From NCBI GenBank assembly GCA_946965045.2, contig OX337238.1:1054001-1118000 (forward strand): a stretch of 64,000 nt of DNA, in the 5' to 3' direction. A program made the position numbers and the translations under genes. Under the pieces are notes generated by a model. The model saw only the letters and a list, made by a program, of their open reading frames with translations. It had not been told where the DNA came from and made no database searches. This DNA is from Epithemia pelagica. Its lineage: Eukaryota; Bacillariophyta; Bacillariophyceae; Surirellales; Surirellaceae. Every line of letters begins with the position of its first letter. Within the stretch, counting starts at the first letter, position 1. Below are positions 31,401 through 39,984 of the stretch, piece by piece.

Positions 31401-32860
31401 AGCGATTCCCTGACGGCTCTGTCAAGAAACTGAAAGCAAGATTTTGCGCTCGAGGAGACTTTCAAGTGGAAGGAGTGGACTTCTTCGATACCTTTGCCCC
31501 AGTGGTAAACTGGACCACAGTCCGCTTGATGCTCATCCTATCTATTATCCTAAACCTCGCCACAGTGCAGGTAGACTACACCGCGGCATTCCTTCACGCC
31601 CCAATTGATCGTGATCCCAAATGGGACTCGATGACACGTCAAGAGCGTGAAAGAAGCGGTGTCTACGTCGAGATGCCCAGAGGATTTGGACAAGACGGAA
31701 AGGTACTAAAACTACAACGATCACTGTACGGGCTGAAACAAGCCCCACGGAATTTCTTCCAACATTTCAAAGGGCAGTTGGAACAAGTCGGCTTTGTTGC
31801 CCAGGACTCGGTTGATCCCTGCCTATTTATTTCAGACAAGGTAATAGCGGTAGTCTATGTCGACGACACGCTATTTTACAGTCCCAAAAGAGAGTACATC
31901 GATGAAGTACTTGATAAACTCAAGAAACAAGAGAACGCTGAGCTCGATGTTGAAGACAGCGTGGCTGGATTCTTGGGCGTCCATATCGAACGTGACGAGA
32001 CCCAAGGAACAATCAAATTGACCCAACAAGGTCTGATTAAGAGAATTCTAACTGCCTTACAAGTTGGTGACTTGGACCGAAGCTGTACCCCAGCCTTATC
32101 TAAGCCCCTTGTAGAAGACAAGAATGGAGATCCCCCACAAGGTAGATACAACTACGCAAGTGTGATTGGGATGCTTCAGTATTTACAAGCGCACAGTCGC
32201 CCCGACATCACCTATGCAGTGAGTCAATGTGCACGCTTTGCCTTTAGCCCAAAGAGGTCACATGAGCAAGCCGTTGAAAAGATTGGACAGTACCTTAAGC
32301 ACACGCAAGATCAAGGACTGATCCTTAAGCCCTCCACGAATCTGGACATCGACTGTTTCGTCGACGCCGATTTCGCTGGTTTGTGGCCCTATGAAGAAAA
32401 ATTGGATTCGACCTGTGTGAAAAGTCGCACGGGATTCGCTATCTGTCTGGCAAATTGTCCCATGGTCTGGACAAGCAAATTACAAAGTTCAATTGCCTTG
32501 AGCACGATGGAGGCCGAATACAACGCATTGAGTGAGTCGTTGAAGTCGGTCCTACCACTACGAGAGCTGTTGACCCACGTTGCAGAAGGAGTTGGGCTCA
32601 GCAAAGAATATACAACAACATTTAAGACGACAGTCTGGGAAGATAACATGGGAGCCTTGACTTTGGCCAACCTAGAACCTGGACGGATCACACCTCGGTC
32701 GAAATACTACGCAGTAAAGATGCACTGGTTTCGACAACATATAAGCGATCGGTTGCGAGTCGTCAAAGTTGATACGACACAACAGCGCGCCGACATTCTG
32801 ACCAAAGGTCTCACCCAATCCACGTTTGAGCACATTCGGAAGCTCCTCTGTGGATGGTGA
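28316..32860 (+). CDS. Copia-1 pol: protease, integrase, RT, RNase H, with an in-frame TAG
   Basis: The frame opens after TGA 28313-28315. It contains the aspartic protease motif VVIDTGAST (about 28866), then TAG 29333-29335, then without a frame change the pre-integrase HHCC region (HWKLGHANF...CTACQLGK), the integrase catalytic core (FIDHATG, LADNAPFG and E of VAERG at about 29704, 29835 and 29943), RT with TFAPVVNW and catalytic YVDD (about 31858), and RNase H (FVDADFAG near 32360). It ends at TGA 32858-32860. No ATG lies near the 5' end, so expression must come from gag by readthrough or frameshift. The TAG lies between protease and integrase and is probably a mutation. Confidence 0.92.
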
Positions 32861-32916
32861 CCACCAAATCTATTCTCACAATTTACACCTTTAAAGTCCA
32901 TTATCTCATCCGTGAT

Positions 32917-32930
32917 CGGCTGAGAGGGAG
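32917..32930 (+). other. Copia-1 polypurine tract
   Basis: A purine-rich stretch containing GAGAGGGAG lies directly before the 3' LTR, the site expected to prime plus-strand DNA synthesis. Confidence 0.65.
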
Positions 32931-33099
32931 TGAAAAGGGTGCGACCTAATGGAGACTAGCCTAGAGCTGACTCACAAGGTCCTACGTCACCTTGCCCAAC
33001 CAGCCTCACACTTGGACTGACGCACTACTTGCATATCTTTTAGGAACGTACGAACTAGTTAATCTTCTATCATAATTTTCCCAATTCATCCCCTTTTCA
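32931..33099 (+). repeat. Copia-1 3' LTR
   Basis: 169 bp, identical to the 5' LTR by eye, followed by the second AGCAG. Confidence 0.97.
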
Positions 33100-33104
33100 A
33101 GCAG
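33100..33104. other. target-site duplication AGCAG, right of Copia-1
   Basis: Pairs with 25858-25862. Both lie inside the recombinase gene of YR-2. Confidence 0.95.
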
Positions 33105-33583
33105 CATAGCTTCCACATGAAACGTAGGTGCTTGATTGTTATTGCTTTTTCTCGCTTTTCTGGGGGATCGAGATTCTCCCACGCGCGCTTGAGGGAGGAG
33201 ACGAGTGGGTGTAGGCGCCCGTCTTGACTGTGGCATGGGCTCGGCCTATCGTGATGCCTGAAGCACGATGCCAAGTCTCCAAGGGCTTGCGCAATAGTGC
33301 TTGCTCGAAGAGGGTTCGAGCGGTCGCGGTTTTGCGTGAAGTCGGCATCGCGGAGGCGTTGGAGGAAGGAACATGCGATGGCGACCTTGTGGTTGGTAGC
33401 TGGGAGGGAGTCGAGGAAGGGGTCGTGGCCGAATCCGATCTTGTTGAGGTGGCCTGTCCATCGTTGCCAGCATTGGTCGCGCTTCTGGTGGGATCCCTCA
33501 GTCTTGCCGTAGAAGATTCGTGACACACTGGCACGATGGAGGAGATCCAACATGAAATTTCGCTGGGAAGGGGTTTGATGCAA
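33105..33583 (-). pseudogene. YR-2 tyrosine recombinase, 5' part (split by Copia-1)
   Basis: This is the N-terminal region of the recombinase: a segment with WQRWTGHLNKIGFGHDPFL, HKVAIACSFLQRLR and ALGDLASCFRHH that looks like the helical core-binding domain, ending in HLRFMWKLCC just before the Copia-1 insertion. It overlaps the end of the RT ORF by 445 nt in another frame. Position 33583 is a TTG; the first ATG of the frame is a few codons in (MLDLL). Translation into the LTR gives a stop after four codons. Confidence 0.85.
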
Positions 33584-36447
33584 AAATTCTTTGGAATCTG
33601 TGGTGAAAAGTGTTCATGCAAAAACAAGTTGAGTTCATTGTCGTCGAGATGCCATGCACGAGACAACAAGTCTGACACATTGTTCTGTTTTCCAGGAATG
33701 TGCTCGGTTTGAAGAGCGAACTTGTGGTGAAGAACAAGTCGAGTTAGTTTTTCGGCTACTTCTACATGGAGTGGCTTGTCGGAGCCAAAGGATGTCTTGT
33801 ACATCCAACCGACTGCCGATGAATTGTCCGTGAGAGCCAAGACTGCGTCATCAGGTTTGAGTTCATGAAACCAACAATCCACCCACACCGAGACGACGAT
33901 TGCGATGAATTCGAACAGGTTGTTTGAGCGCGTGGGGTCGCAATTCTCCATATTGCGAAGTTGGTCCAGTTGTGCTTGGTCAATTTGGCATCTCCATGCT
34001 CGGCCTGATCGAACGGAGTATCCGCCTATTCCGTATGGGCAAGAGTCCGCGTGAAACAAGTGAGTAGGCACTCGGCAAACCAATCGGTTGAGGGAGATCC
34101 CTTCATGTGCATGGGACAGAAGGTGAGTCCACATTTCCAAGTCGGGGATGATGGATTCCGGTACTGTATATCGATAGAAGAGTGGTGGGGTGTCGCGGTG
34201 GGAGTTGCGAGGTCGATTAGTGTCGTTGTTGATCTCATCGAGTTTCCGTTTGTTCTGTTGTTTCTGCTGAAAGGATTGTTCGAGGAAAGTTTGGTACTCT
34301 CTCATCCGTGCGAGCCAAAAGCCGGCCAATGGGATACCTTTCACGGCGTGTTGAAGTTTGCCGATGAGGCTTCGGAAGGCGTCAAAGGTTGTGCGACGGG
34401 TCCTGAGGAGTGTTGATACTTCCTTGGTCCAAGCGATCTTCTTGTCTTTGGGGAGCTGAAGCAACAATTTTCTTGTGTCGATGATCCATCCGAGGACACG
34501 TTGGGATTCGGCGGGTGCTCCTTCGGCTGTCAACTTGTCGGCTTCGAGCATTGCTTTGCGTTTGATTGGCTCATCGGGTGCCACGGGGCGTGTCATTAAA
34601 TGAACAATCAACGGGACGATGCTAGGGCATCGCCACAGGTTCTCCGGAGTCGCAAGGAATAGCTGTATCATATCGTCGAGATATGAATCATGGAAACCAT
34701 GTGGCCGAGGAGGGACGGAGACAGCTAGTGCGCGGGCTTGAGTGGGGGCGTCGTCGGATTTGATGAAGACTGGTGGACCAACACCACATTGGAGTGGTGA
34801 CTGGCAAATGTCCGGTGTCCAATCCGCAAAATCGGCGAGATCGTTACACAAGTCTGTTCCGATTTCAGAGACGACGGAAAATTCGGCTGGGTTTGCGGCC
34901 GCGCCGAACGTCAGACGCAGGTTTAGGTGAGCAAACTCGTTTGACGGATCGATGGTAATGTTGCGTGCCGCGACTTCGCCGTCGCCGTGGATGCGGCGGT
35001 ATGCTGAAGCCCAGTCAAACTTGGATATCAATATGCGCTCTGCTGGGTGAAGCCATCGTAAAGTGACAATTTGGTGGATGACGCGGTCAATGCAATGGCC
35101 CATCACCAAATCGATTAACTGGGTTTGGTCGATTAGTTCGTTGGTGGATGGGCAATGACCCAGGGAAAACGACTGGTCGTGTGTGAGGCGGTCCTTTGGG
35201 ACCAAGTCGCAGTGAGCGTCAATTCCCATTTGATGGGCAACCCCCATGGGGCTGATTCGACTGTGTCGAATCTCTCGTGCGCAATCGAATGTGATTGGTA
35301 GAGAAAAACCGTTTGCGGCATCCTTCAGCATGACTTTTGAAAGTGCTTCTGGATTCTTCTTGCCTGAGGCATGATTGCCATACATGAGAATGGCATCGTT
35401 CTCAGCACGACGGGCCGGGTCGAACTCGATTGCTTTGAGTGGGTAAGTGACACCGTGTGTGAGAATTCGACGAAGGCGAGGCCAATATGGGTGACCTGCC
35501 AGTAATGGACGGAGAATCTCGGCTGGCCGGAATTCGGATCCTGGGGTGATGATGGAATCGGGATGGGCATCCAGCAACTTCTGCATGTCCATATCATAGT
35601 CAGCAATCAACCTGGAATTGAATTCGGCGTTGGCAACGGCTTCTTCGGGAGCAATACTGTGACGAAATGGTGAATCCTTGGGTGTCGGCTCCTCTCGGTG
35701 GCAGATCTCGAGGATGAGGGAAAGGTCGAGTCGATGGGTCGGGGCTTGGAGTGCTGGAGGGAACAGTCTTGTGGGGAAAATCTTGGCGATGTCGTTGGGG
35801 AGGTAGAGCTTGGAAAAGGGCTTGGATGGTCGCTGGAACGGTAGAACTTTGAACTCACCTAGTAATTTTGAATCAGATGCATGTGCTTGTTCGAGACGCT
35901 TGACGTTTCTGGCTAGGGGTTGTCCTGAGAAGTCAGAACCGATAATCGCAGTTTCACTTCCTGGAAGAGAATTGCGATTTGTGGGATTGGCGTGACGAGA
36001 AGAGCTGGCTCTCTCGCCCGGCTTGGGGGTCTTGTGGGATCGAACGGACAAATCAGTCGTTGAGACTGAATGGGAGTGTCGTTGTGAGTCTTGATGGGGA
36101 GTGGAACGGCCGTTGGATCGTGAAGATGGAATTGGGGGAGGGGGAGAAGTTCCGATCTCTGTCGATGGACTGGGGGATTCTTCCGGAATTGTCGGAAGTG
36201 TCTCACTTTGGATCGCAGATGGGTGCAGTGCATAGTGATTGGTTGGGTGCTTGGTGAAGAATGGGTTGGCAGTTGAAGGGATTGTGGGTTTGGTGGAAGA
36301 GGATGGAGGTGCTTGAGGTGGAAGGAAAGAAGGAGTGGTGGGAGACGATTCTACTTTTAAGCTTTTACGATGGCTTGAAGGTTGAATGTCAAGCTGAAGA
36401 TTGGGAGAAGAAGAAGTCGATGACTTGACAATCAACCTACTCTGGCG
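33139..36447 (-). CDS. YR-2 reverse transcriptase and RNase H
   Basis: The frame is the same as that of the upstream gag-like ORF and is open from the codon after its TGA (36450-36448). There is no ATG for about 270 codons, so it must be made as a fusion with gag. Residues 1-200 are Ser/Pro-rich. The RT contains ISKFDWASAYRRIHGDGE, RLTFGAAANPAEF and the catalytic YLDD in SYLDDMIQLF (about 34680). RNase H follows with HADSCPYGIGGY, LALTDNSSAVGW and the GKQNNVSDLLSRAW motif (33640-34060). The last 150 residues are Ser/Thr/Arg-rich and overlap the recombinase frame, so that tail may be out-of-frame reading. Confidence 0.9.
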   Translation of the reverse strand, partial: RQSRLIVKSSTSSSPNLQLDIQPSSHRKSLKVESSPTTPSFLPPQAPPSSSTKPTIPSTANPFFTKHPTNHYALHPSAIQSETLPTIPEESPSPSTEIGTSPPPPIPSSRSNGRSTPHQDSQRHSHSVSTTDLSVRSHKTPKPGERASSSRHANPTNRNSLPGSETAIIGSDFSGQPLARNVKRLEQAHASDSKLLGEFKVLPFQRPSKPFSKLYLPNDIAKIFPTRLFPPALQAPTHRLDLSLILEICHREEPTPKDSPFRHSIAPEEAVANAEFNSRLIADYDMDMQKLLDAHPDSIITPGSEFRPAEILRPLLAGHPYWPRLRRILTHGVTYPLKAIEFDPARRAENDAILMYGNHASGKKNPEALSKVMLKDAANGFSLPITFDCAREIRHSRISPMGVAHQMGIDAHCDLVPKDRLTHDQSFSLGHCPSTNELIDQTQLIDLVMGHCIDRVIHQIVTLRWLHPAERILISKFDWASAYRRIHGDGEVAARNITIDPSNEFAHLNLRLTFGAAANPAEFSVVSEIGTDLCNDLADFADWTPDICQSPLQCGVGPPVFIKSDDAPTQARALAVSVPPRPHGFHDSYLDDMIQLFLATPENLWRCPSIVPLIVHLMTRPVAPDEPIKRKAMLEADKLTAEGAPAESQRVLGWIIDTRKLLLQLPKDKKIAWTKEVSTLLRTRRTTFDAFRSLIGKLQHAVKGIPLAGFWLARMREYQTFLEQSFQQKQQNKRKLDEINNDTNRPRNSHRDTPPLFYRYTVPESIIPDLEMWTHLLSHAHEGISLNRLVCRVPTHLFHADSCPYGIGGYSVRSGRAWRCQIDQAQLDQLRNMENCDPTRSNNLFEFIAIVVSVWVDCWFHELKPDDAVLALTDNSSAVGWMYKTSFGSDKPLHVEVAEKLTRLVLHHKFALQTEHIPGKQNNVSDLLSRAWHLDDNELNLFLHEHFSPQIPKNFCIKPLPSEISCWISSIVPVCHESSTARLRDPTRSATNAGNDGQATSTRSDSATTPSSTPSQLPTTRSPSHVPSSNASAMPTSRKTATARTLFEQALLRKPLETWHRASGITIGRAHATVKTGAYTHSSPPSSARGRISIPQKSEKKQ

Positions 36448-36450
36448 TCA
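36379..36450 (-). promoter_or_regulatory. probable stop-codon readthrough signal, YR-2 gag to RT
   Basis: TGA (36450-36448) is followed by CGCCAG, a C at position +4, and a 9-nt spacer (36447-36439). A 15-position stem comes next: 36438-36424 pairs with 36393-36379, 14 of 15 paired, around a 30-nt loop. The downstream RT frame has no start codon of its own. Structured elements 8-9 nt after a leaky stop drive gag-pol readthrough in gammaretroviruses. The same nonamer TGACGCCAG, the same 9-nt spacer and a stem occur in Copia-2 at 41899-41951. Confidence 0.7.
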
Positions 36451-39291
36451 AGAAGCTTCGTAAGCTTCACGAAAGTAAGTGTCCATTTCGTCCTTTTTGT
36501 TGTGTTTGGACGGATCATCATGACAGTAGTTGCACTTCTTGCCTTTCTTGCACCAACCTTTGGAGAAGAGAACGTTGCAGAAAGGAATGGTTTCGCCGTT
36601 TTTCTCCACCGTGGGAATCTTCGAGATGACTGAGGCTGGAAAGATCTTTGCATATGCCTTGTTTTTGGGAAGCTTCCAGTTGGCTGGGGTATCGAAGGTA
36701 TCTGCGTTCTTGGGGATGGAAGGAGACGAATTGGCTTGATTCTGCTTCTTGGAATTCGAGTTCGAAGAATCATCCGACGGATTGGATCGTTTCTTGGAAT
36801 TGAGCTTTTGTTGTTGTGCCTGAAATTTTGCTTGAAGGGCTGCGGGAAGTCCTCCAAGGGGAGAACCAGTCTTGATGGAGAAGAGGAGCCAATTCACGCG
36901 TTCTTCCATGTTGTCAAAACCGACATCTTCAATACACTGAGCTTTGCTCAAAGACGCAACAAATTCCTGGACGCATTCGTCAAGAGCAAAAAGAATCTGT
37001 CCAAAGTAGAAGTCATTGCCCGAACTCTGCATTTTGGCGATGACTCGATAGCGGTTCTCATGAAAGAAGTTGAGTACTTTCAAGATTTGACTTGAGATGA
37101 AAGACAATGAACCGGTCAAGCCCTTAGCACACGACCAGAACAAACGCAACTGTTTTTCGAACTCATCTTCGGTCCTGGGGAAGAACAAACTGTGATTGGT
37201 GTAAAGCTTCTGCATCTCCTTTGACTGTTCCATGTCATTGAGGTGACAGAGGGAAGCGTCATGGATCTGTTGTCGGATGTTCTTGTCGAGGGTGTGCGTG
37301 GAATCAATGCCTGGGATGGCATAAGGGTCGAAGGAGAAGGGGCTAAAGCCCCCTGGAGATGCTTCGGATTTCCAGCGTAATCCCAAACGCTGAATAACTG
37401 CGCATTGACCAAGGAGGATGGTGCAGGCATTATCAGCTGGCTCAAACACTTCTGCTACAAAAGATTCAAAGAAGGTGGATGAATTTTTCGACTTCCAAAC
37501 GGTCTTCACAATATCGGAGAGATCATCAGGGAGACTGGTGGATGAGCGATTGATGACGTTCAAGCGAAGGTGTTTTTGGGCGTGAAGAGGCATGTCGCGA
37601 AACATGCTCTTCGACTCCGGGGCGGTGATGTCATCTTCATTCGAATTCTTCTTTGTCGTTACTTCTTTAATGCACTTGGATAAAAGGAACATCTCCGGCG
37701 ACACAAAGTGCACGTTACCGTCGTCATCCAACATGCGGACGCCAGAGGGCGGACTCGAACAATCAACCGGTGGGGAAGGAGTGGCAATGGGAATGTCTTG
37801 GGTGGTCGACTGGGAATGAGAAGATGGGACATCGGCTGAAGAAGAATGATGTTTTGAATGCTTGGTGGGCACGTTGGAGCGTTTTGGAGTCGGAGACTCA
37901 ACAAAAAGCGTCGGAAACCTGTTTGTGTTGCGATGAGAGAGACAATCCAAAGCTCGAGATAAATCCTTCGGGAGAGAAGGATGAGTCACAGTAAGAGAGG
38001 ATCGTTTGTGTTCCAGTAACCACAAGAAACGAAACAACGGGGCTTGGATGGCGAAAAACGGACAGTCAAGGGGAACTGTCTTATCTTTTGGTTTTGGAGA
38101 GTCAACTTGGTTGGACGACCACCAGTGATAAGAAGCGAACTTGTACAAGTCGCTGGCAAAAGCACCACAAGATTCATCTCGGTCAAACTCAGAGGGATCA
38201 AAGTTCTTGACAATCAAACCGGCTATGGCGGGTGGGATCGGACACCAGCTGGAGCTGGAAAAGGAATGGTCCTGGTCACGCTTGGAGGGGGAAGCTGGTG
38301 AAAGGGTCTTAAAGTTCTCGGGGTCGAAGAAAAAGTTGGGGAGGTCATCAGCGAGGGGAGGGTCGTGGGCTTTGACACAATGGGCGATGATTTCTTCAAA
38401 GGTAGGAACGTTCCGGTGAATGGAGGGATGAATGATTTTGGCCATGTCTTCTTGGGGAATCTCAAAGGGCGGAGAATCGAAGGTCTTGCGGTCGAGTGCA
38501 TAGAATGTCAAAGTGGGATTGACAAGCGTACCACAATCTTCAGGGGAGAAGACATTGTGAAGCACCAATGGGCGACCAGATCGAGAAGCACCCAGAAAGG
38601 CAAGGGAGCTGGACTTGATCTTGGAGGACAGCCACACATGAAGGTCTTCCGCTGTGGAAAGACGAACAAAAGAGGCGCAAAGACGGTTCCAGATCTCGTT
38701 GTCACAGGCGAGAGAAATGTGGAATGGATTAGCAAACGAATCACACCAATCAACCGGATCGATCTTGGCGGCGTATTCAACCATAGAGGCGAAGGCATCG
38801 TCATCAGATGGGGGAAAGCCATCGGCGAAGTACAACTCGAATCGACGTGGAGGCGCAGAAGGAGTGTCAGAGGGAGTGACGGCTTCGTCGGGGGTTTCCT
38901 TGGGGACAACATCCTCATCCAATGTCTTCTTGGAACCATCATCATCATCATCTTGGGAGACGGGAGGCGGATCGTCAGAGAGGAGAGTCGGATCAATGAA
39001 AGCGTCCTTGAGGGAGGCGGCTTTCTTGGAATCGTCCTTCTTGGAGGAACGCGACGACTTCAAGGAGCCTTTCGGCTCCAGTTTCGTCTTGCCTTTCACA
39101 GGAAAGGCGAGACCCTGAATCTCTGAGTCAGAAAGTTCATCGTCGGGACCATGAGAGGGAGCAGTCGGCTCGTTCGGATCGCCATCAGGAAGCGGCGTCG
39201 AAGAGCGGGAACTGGCACGACCAGCCACAGAACTCGTTGCTTTGGAAGAAGGAGGATTCTTCAAAAAGGGAGGAAGATCGGTGAAAGTCAT
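36448..39291 (-). CDS. YR-2 ORF1, gag-like protein with a CCCH zinc finger (about 947 aa)
   Basis: This is the putative nucleoprotein of YR-2. The frame is open from the A1 repeat (GTG at 39552). I place the start at the ATG at 39291 (MTFTDLPPFLK), just outside A1, because it is the first ATG clear of the terminal repeat; in-repeat ATGs also exist. Residues 1-190 are charged and disordered, followed by mixed helical regions. At the C-terminus CNVLFSKGWCKKGKKCNYCH fits a C-x8-C-x5-C-x3-H zinc finger, a plausible RNA-binding nucleocapsid motif. It ends at TGA 36450-36448, directly followed by the in-frame RT. Confidence 0.8.
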   Translation of the reverse strand: MTFTDLPPFLKNPPSSKATSSVAGRASSRSSTPLPDGDPNEPTAPSHGPDDELSDSEIQGLAFPVKGKTKLEPKGSLKSSRSSKKDDSKKAASLKDAFIDPTLLSDDPPPVSQDDDDDGSKKTLDEDVVPKETPDEAVTPSDTPSAPPRRFELYFADGFPPSDDDAFASMVEYAAKIDPVDWCDSFANPFHISLACDNEIWNRLCASFVRLSTAEDLHVWLSSKIKSSSLAFLGASRSGRPLVLHNVFSPEDCGTLVNPTLTFYALDRKTFDSPPFEIPQEDMAKIIHPSIHRNVPTFEEIIAHCVKAHDPPLADDLPNFFFDPENFKTLSPASPSKRDQDHSFSSSSWCPIPPAIAGLIVKNFDPSEFDRDESCGAFASDLYKFASYHWWSSNQVDSPKPKDKTVPLDCPFFAIQAPLFRFLWLLEHKRSSLTVTHPSLPKDLSRALDCLSHRNTNRFPTLFVESPTPKRSNVPTKHSKHHSSSADVPSSHSQSTTQDIPIATPSPPVDCSSPPSGVRMLDDDGNVHFVSPEMFLLSKCIKEVTTKKNSNEDDITAPESKSMFRDMPLHAQKHLRLNVINRSSTSLPDDLSDIVKTVWKSKNSSTFFESFVAEVFEPADNACTILLGQCAVIQRLGLRWKSEASPGGFSPFSFDPYAIPGIDSTHTLDKNIRQQIHDASLCHLNDMEQSKEMQKLYTNHSLFFPRTEDEFEKQLRLFWSCAKGLTGSLSFISSQILKVLNFFHENRYRVIAKMQSSGNDFYFGQILFALDECVQEFVASLSKAQCIEDVGFDNMEERVNWLLFSIKTGSPLGGLPAALQAKFQAQQQKLNSKKRSNPSDDSSNSNSKKQNQANSSPSIPKNADTFDTPANWKLPKNKAYAKIFPASVISKIPTVEKNGETIPFCNVLFSKGWCKKGKKCNYCHDDPSKHNKKDEMDTYFREAYEAS

Positions 39292-39319
39292 GGTAACGGC
39301 GTAAGGTTTAGAACTCAAA

Positions 39320-39572
39320 TAGCTAACTAGGATCTTGCGATTGCCTGTGTACTCGTCTCGTAACGTTGCTTGCAAAGATGCTGAACCCGAGAAGAGTGAG
39401 CTCTTCTCACGATCCTTCGATCCAGAATCAGGAGTCATCCGAATCGGAAAACTGAGGTGAACGAAATCGGATGCTCGCCTCGCGACGAGGAGGCGGAGCG
39501 GTCGCACCTCTGATGTCGGTCGCAGGAGTCTGGCCAGCATCGGCCACGTCACTCCACATCAGTACAGACAAC
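39320..39572 (-). repeat. YR-2 repeat A1, left terminus
   Basis: 253 bp matching A2 with one difference. Similarity ends after ACAGACAAC at 39572, marking the outer left end of the element (plus-strand right side). Confidence 0.95.
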
Positions 39573-39769
39573 ACTTCGGCCACTTCCACTTCACGATCCA
39601 CGGTGAACGCTGACTGGTGACTACCCAGTTTTGTATAGGTGCGAATAGTAGATACTCTTTCTCATGTGTAATAATTTCAAATAGTTGCGAGTTGCAACTC
39701 CTACTCCTACACTCCTACCAACTCCTACCAACTAGAGGTGCTCCTTCCACCTGGAGTAACACATACCAC

Positions 39770-39928
39770 TGTCTTATTTGGGTCGTGGGAACAAAACCCG
39801 GATATGGGAAATCTTTGGGGGTTTTACCGTTTACATGGTTACTATTTTGGGGATCCTTACATTAGTGGTTTAGCCTTATAATATCTTTTAATTTGCACGT
39901 TGAATAAGGTATCGACTGGAACAAGACA
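39770..39928 (+). repeat. Copia-2 5' LTR
   Basis: 159 bp. It differs from the 3' LTR at two positions (ATTTGGG against ATTCGGG, and CGTTTAC against CGTGTAC). Confidence 0.95.
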
Positions 39929-39984
39929 GTTTATCAGACCCACTGCGGTATTGAGAGGAAGTAAACGAAGTGAACTACAGGAAT

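Larger units (their letters stand above)
25863..33099 (+). mobile_element. Copia-1: Ty1/copia LTR retrotransposon (7237 bp)
   Basis: It has two identical 169-bp LTRs (TGAAAAGGG...CCCCTTTTCA), a 5-bp target duplication, a primer-binding site, gag with a zinc knuckle, and pol in the order protease, integrase, RT, RNase H, which defines Ty1/copia. It is inserted in the recombinase gene of YR-2, in the opposite orientation to that gene. Identical LTRs indicate recent insertion. The coding part nevertheless has an in-frame TGA in gag, an in-frame TAG in pol and a 205-bp tandem duplication at the gag-pol junction. It may therefore be a defective copy mobilised in trans. Confidence 0.97.
24296..39572 (-). 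mobile_element. YR-2: complete tyrosine-recombinase retrotransposon, interrupted by Copia-1
   Basis: Read on the minus strand, the order is A1 (39572-39320), gag-like ORF, RT-RNase H, recombinase, B1 (24890-24733), A2 (24732-24480), a 26-bp spacer and B2 (24453-24296). This is the full split-direct-repeat layout of Ngaro/PAT-type elements. A1/A2 differ at 1 base in 253 and B1/B2 at 2 in 158. The internal B1-A2 junction is exactly the sequence made by joining the two outer ends, as expected if the element integrates from a circle. Without Copia-1 its length would be about 8.0 kb. No target duplication is seen, as expected for a recombinase element. Confidence 0.92.

Noticed and set aside
33086-33104. 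Recombinase stop at 33086 as the natural end of the YR-2 gene
   Set aside because: That stop lies in the Copia-1 LTR; the gene continues on the other side of the insertion.
36448-39552. YR-2 gag starting at 39552
   Set aside because: That codon is GTG and lies inside terminal repeat A1; the ATG at 39291 outside the repeat is more credible.
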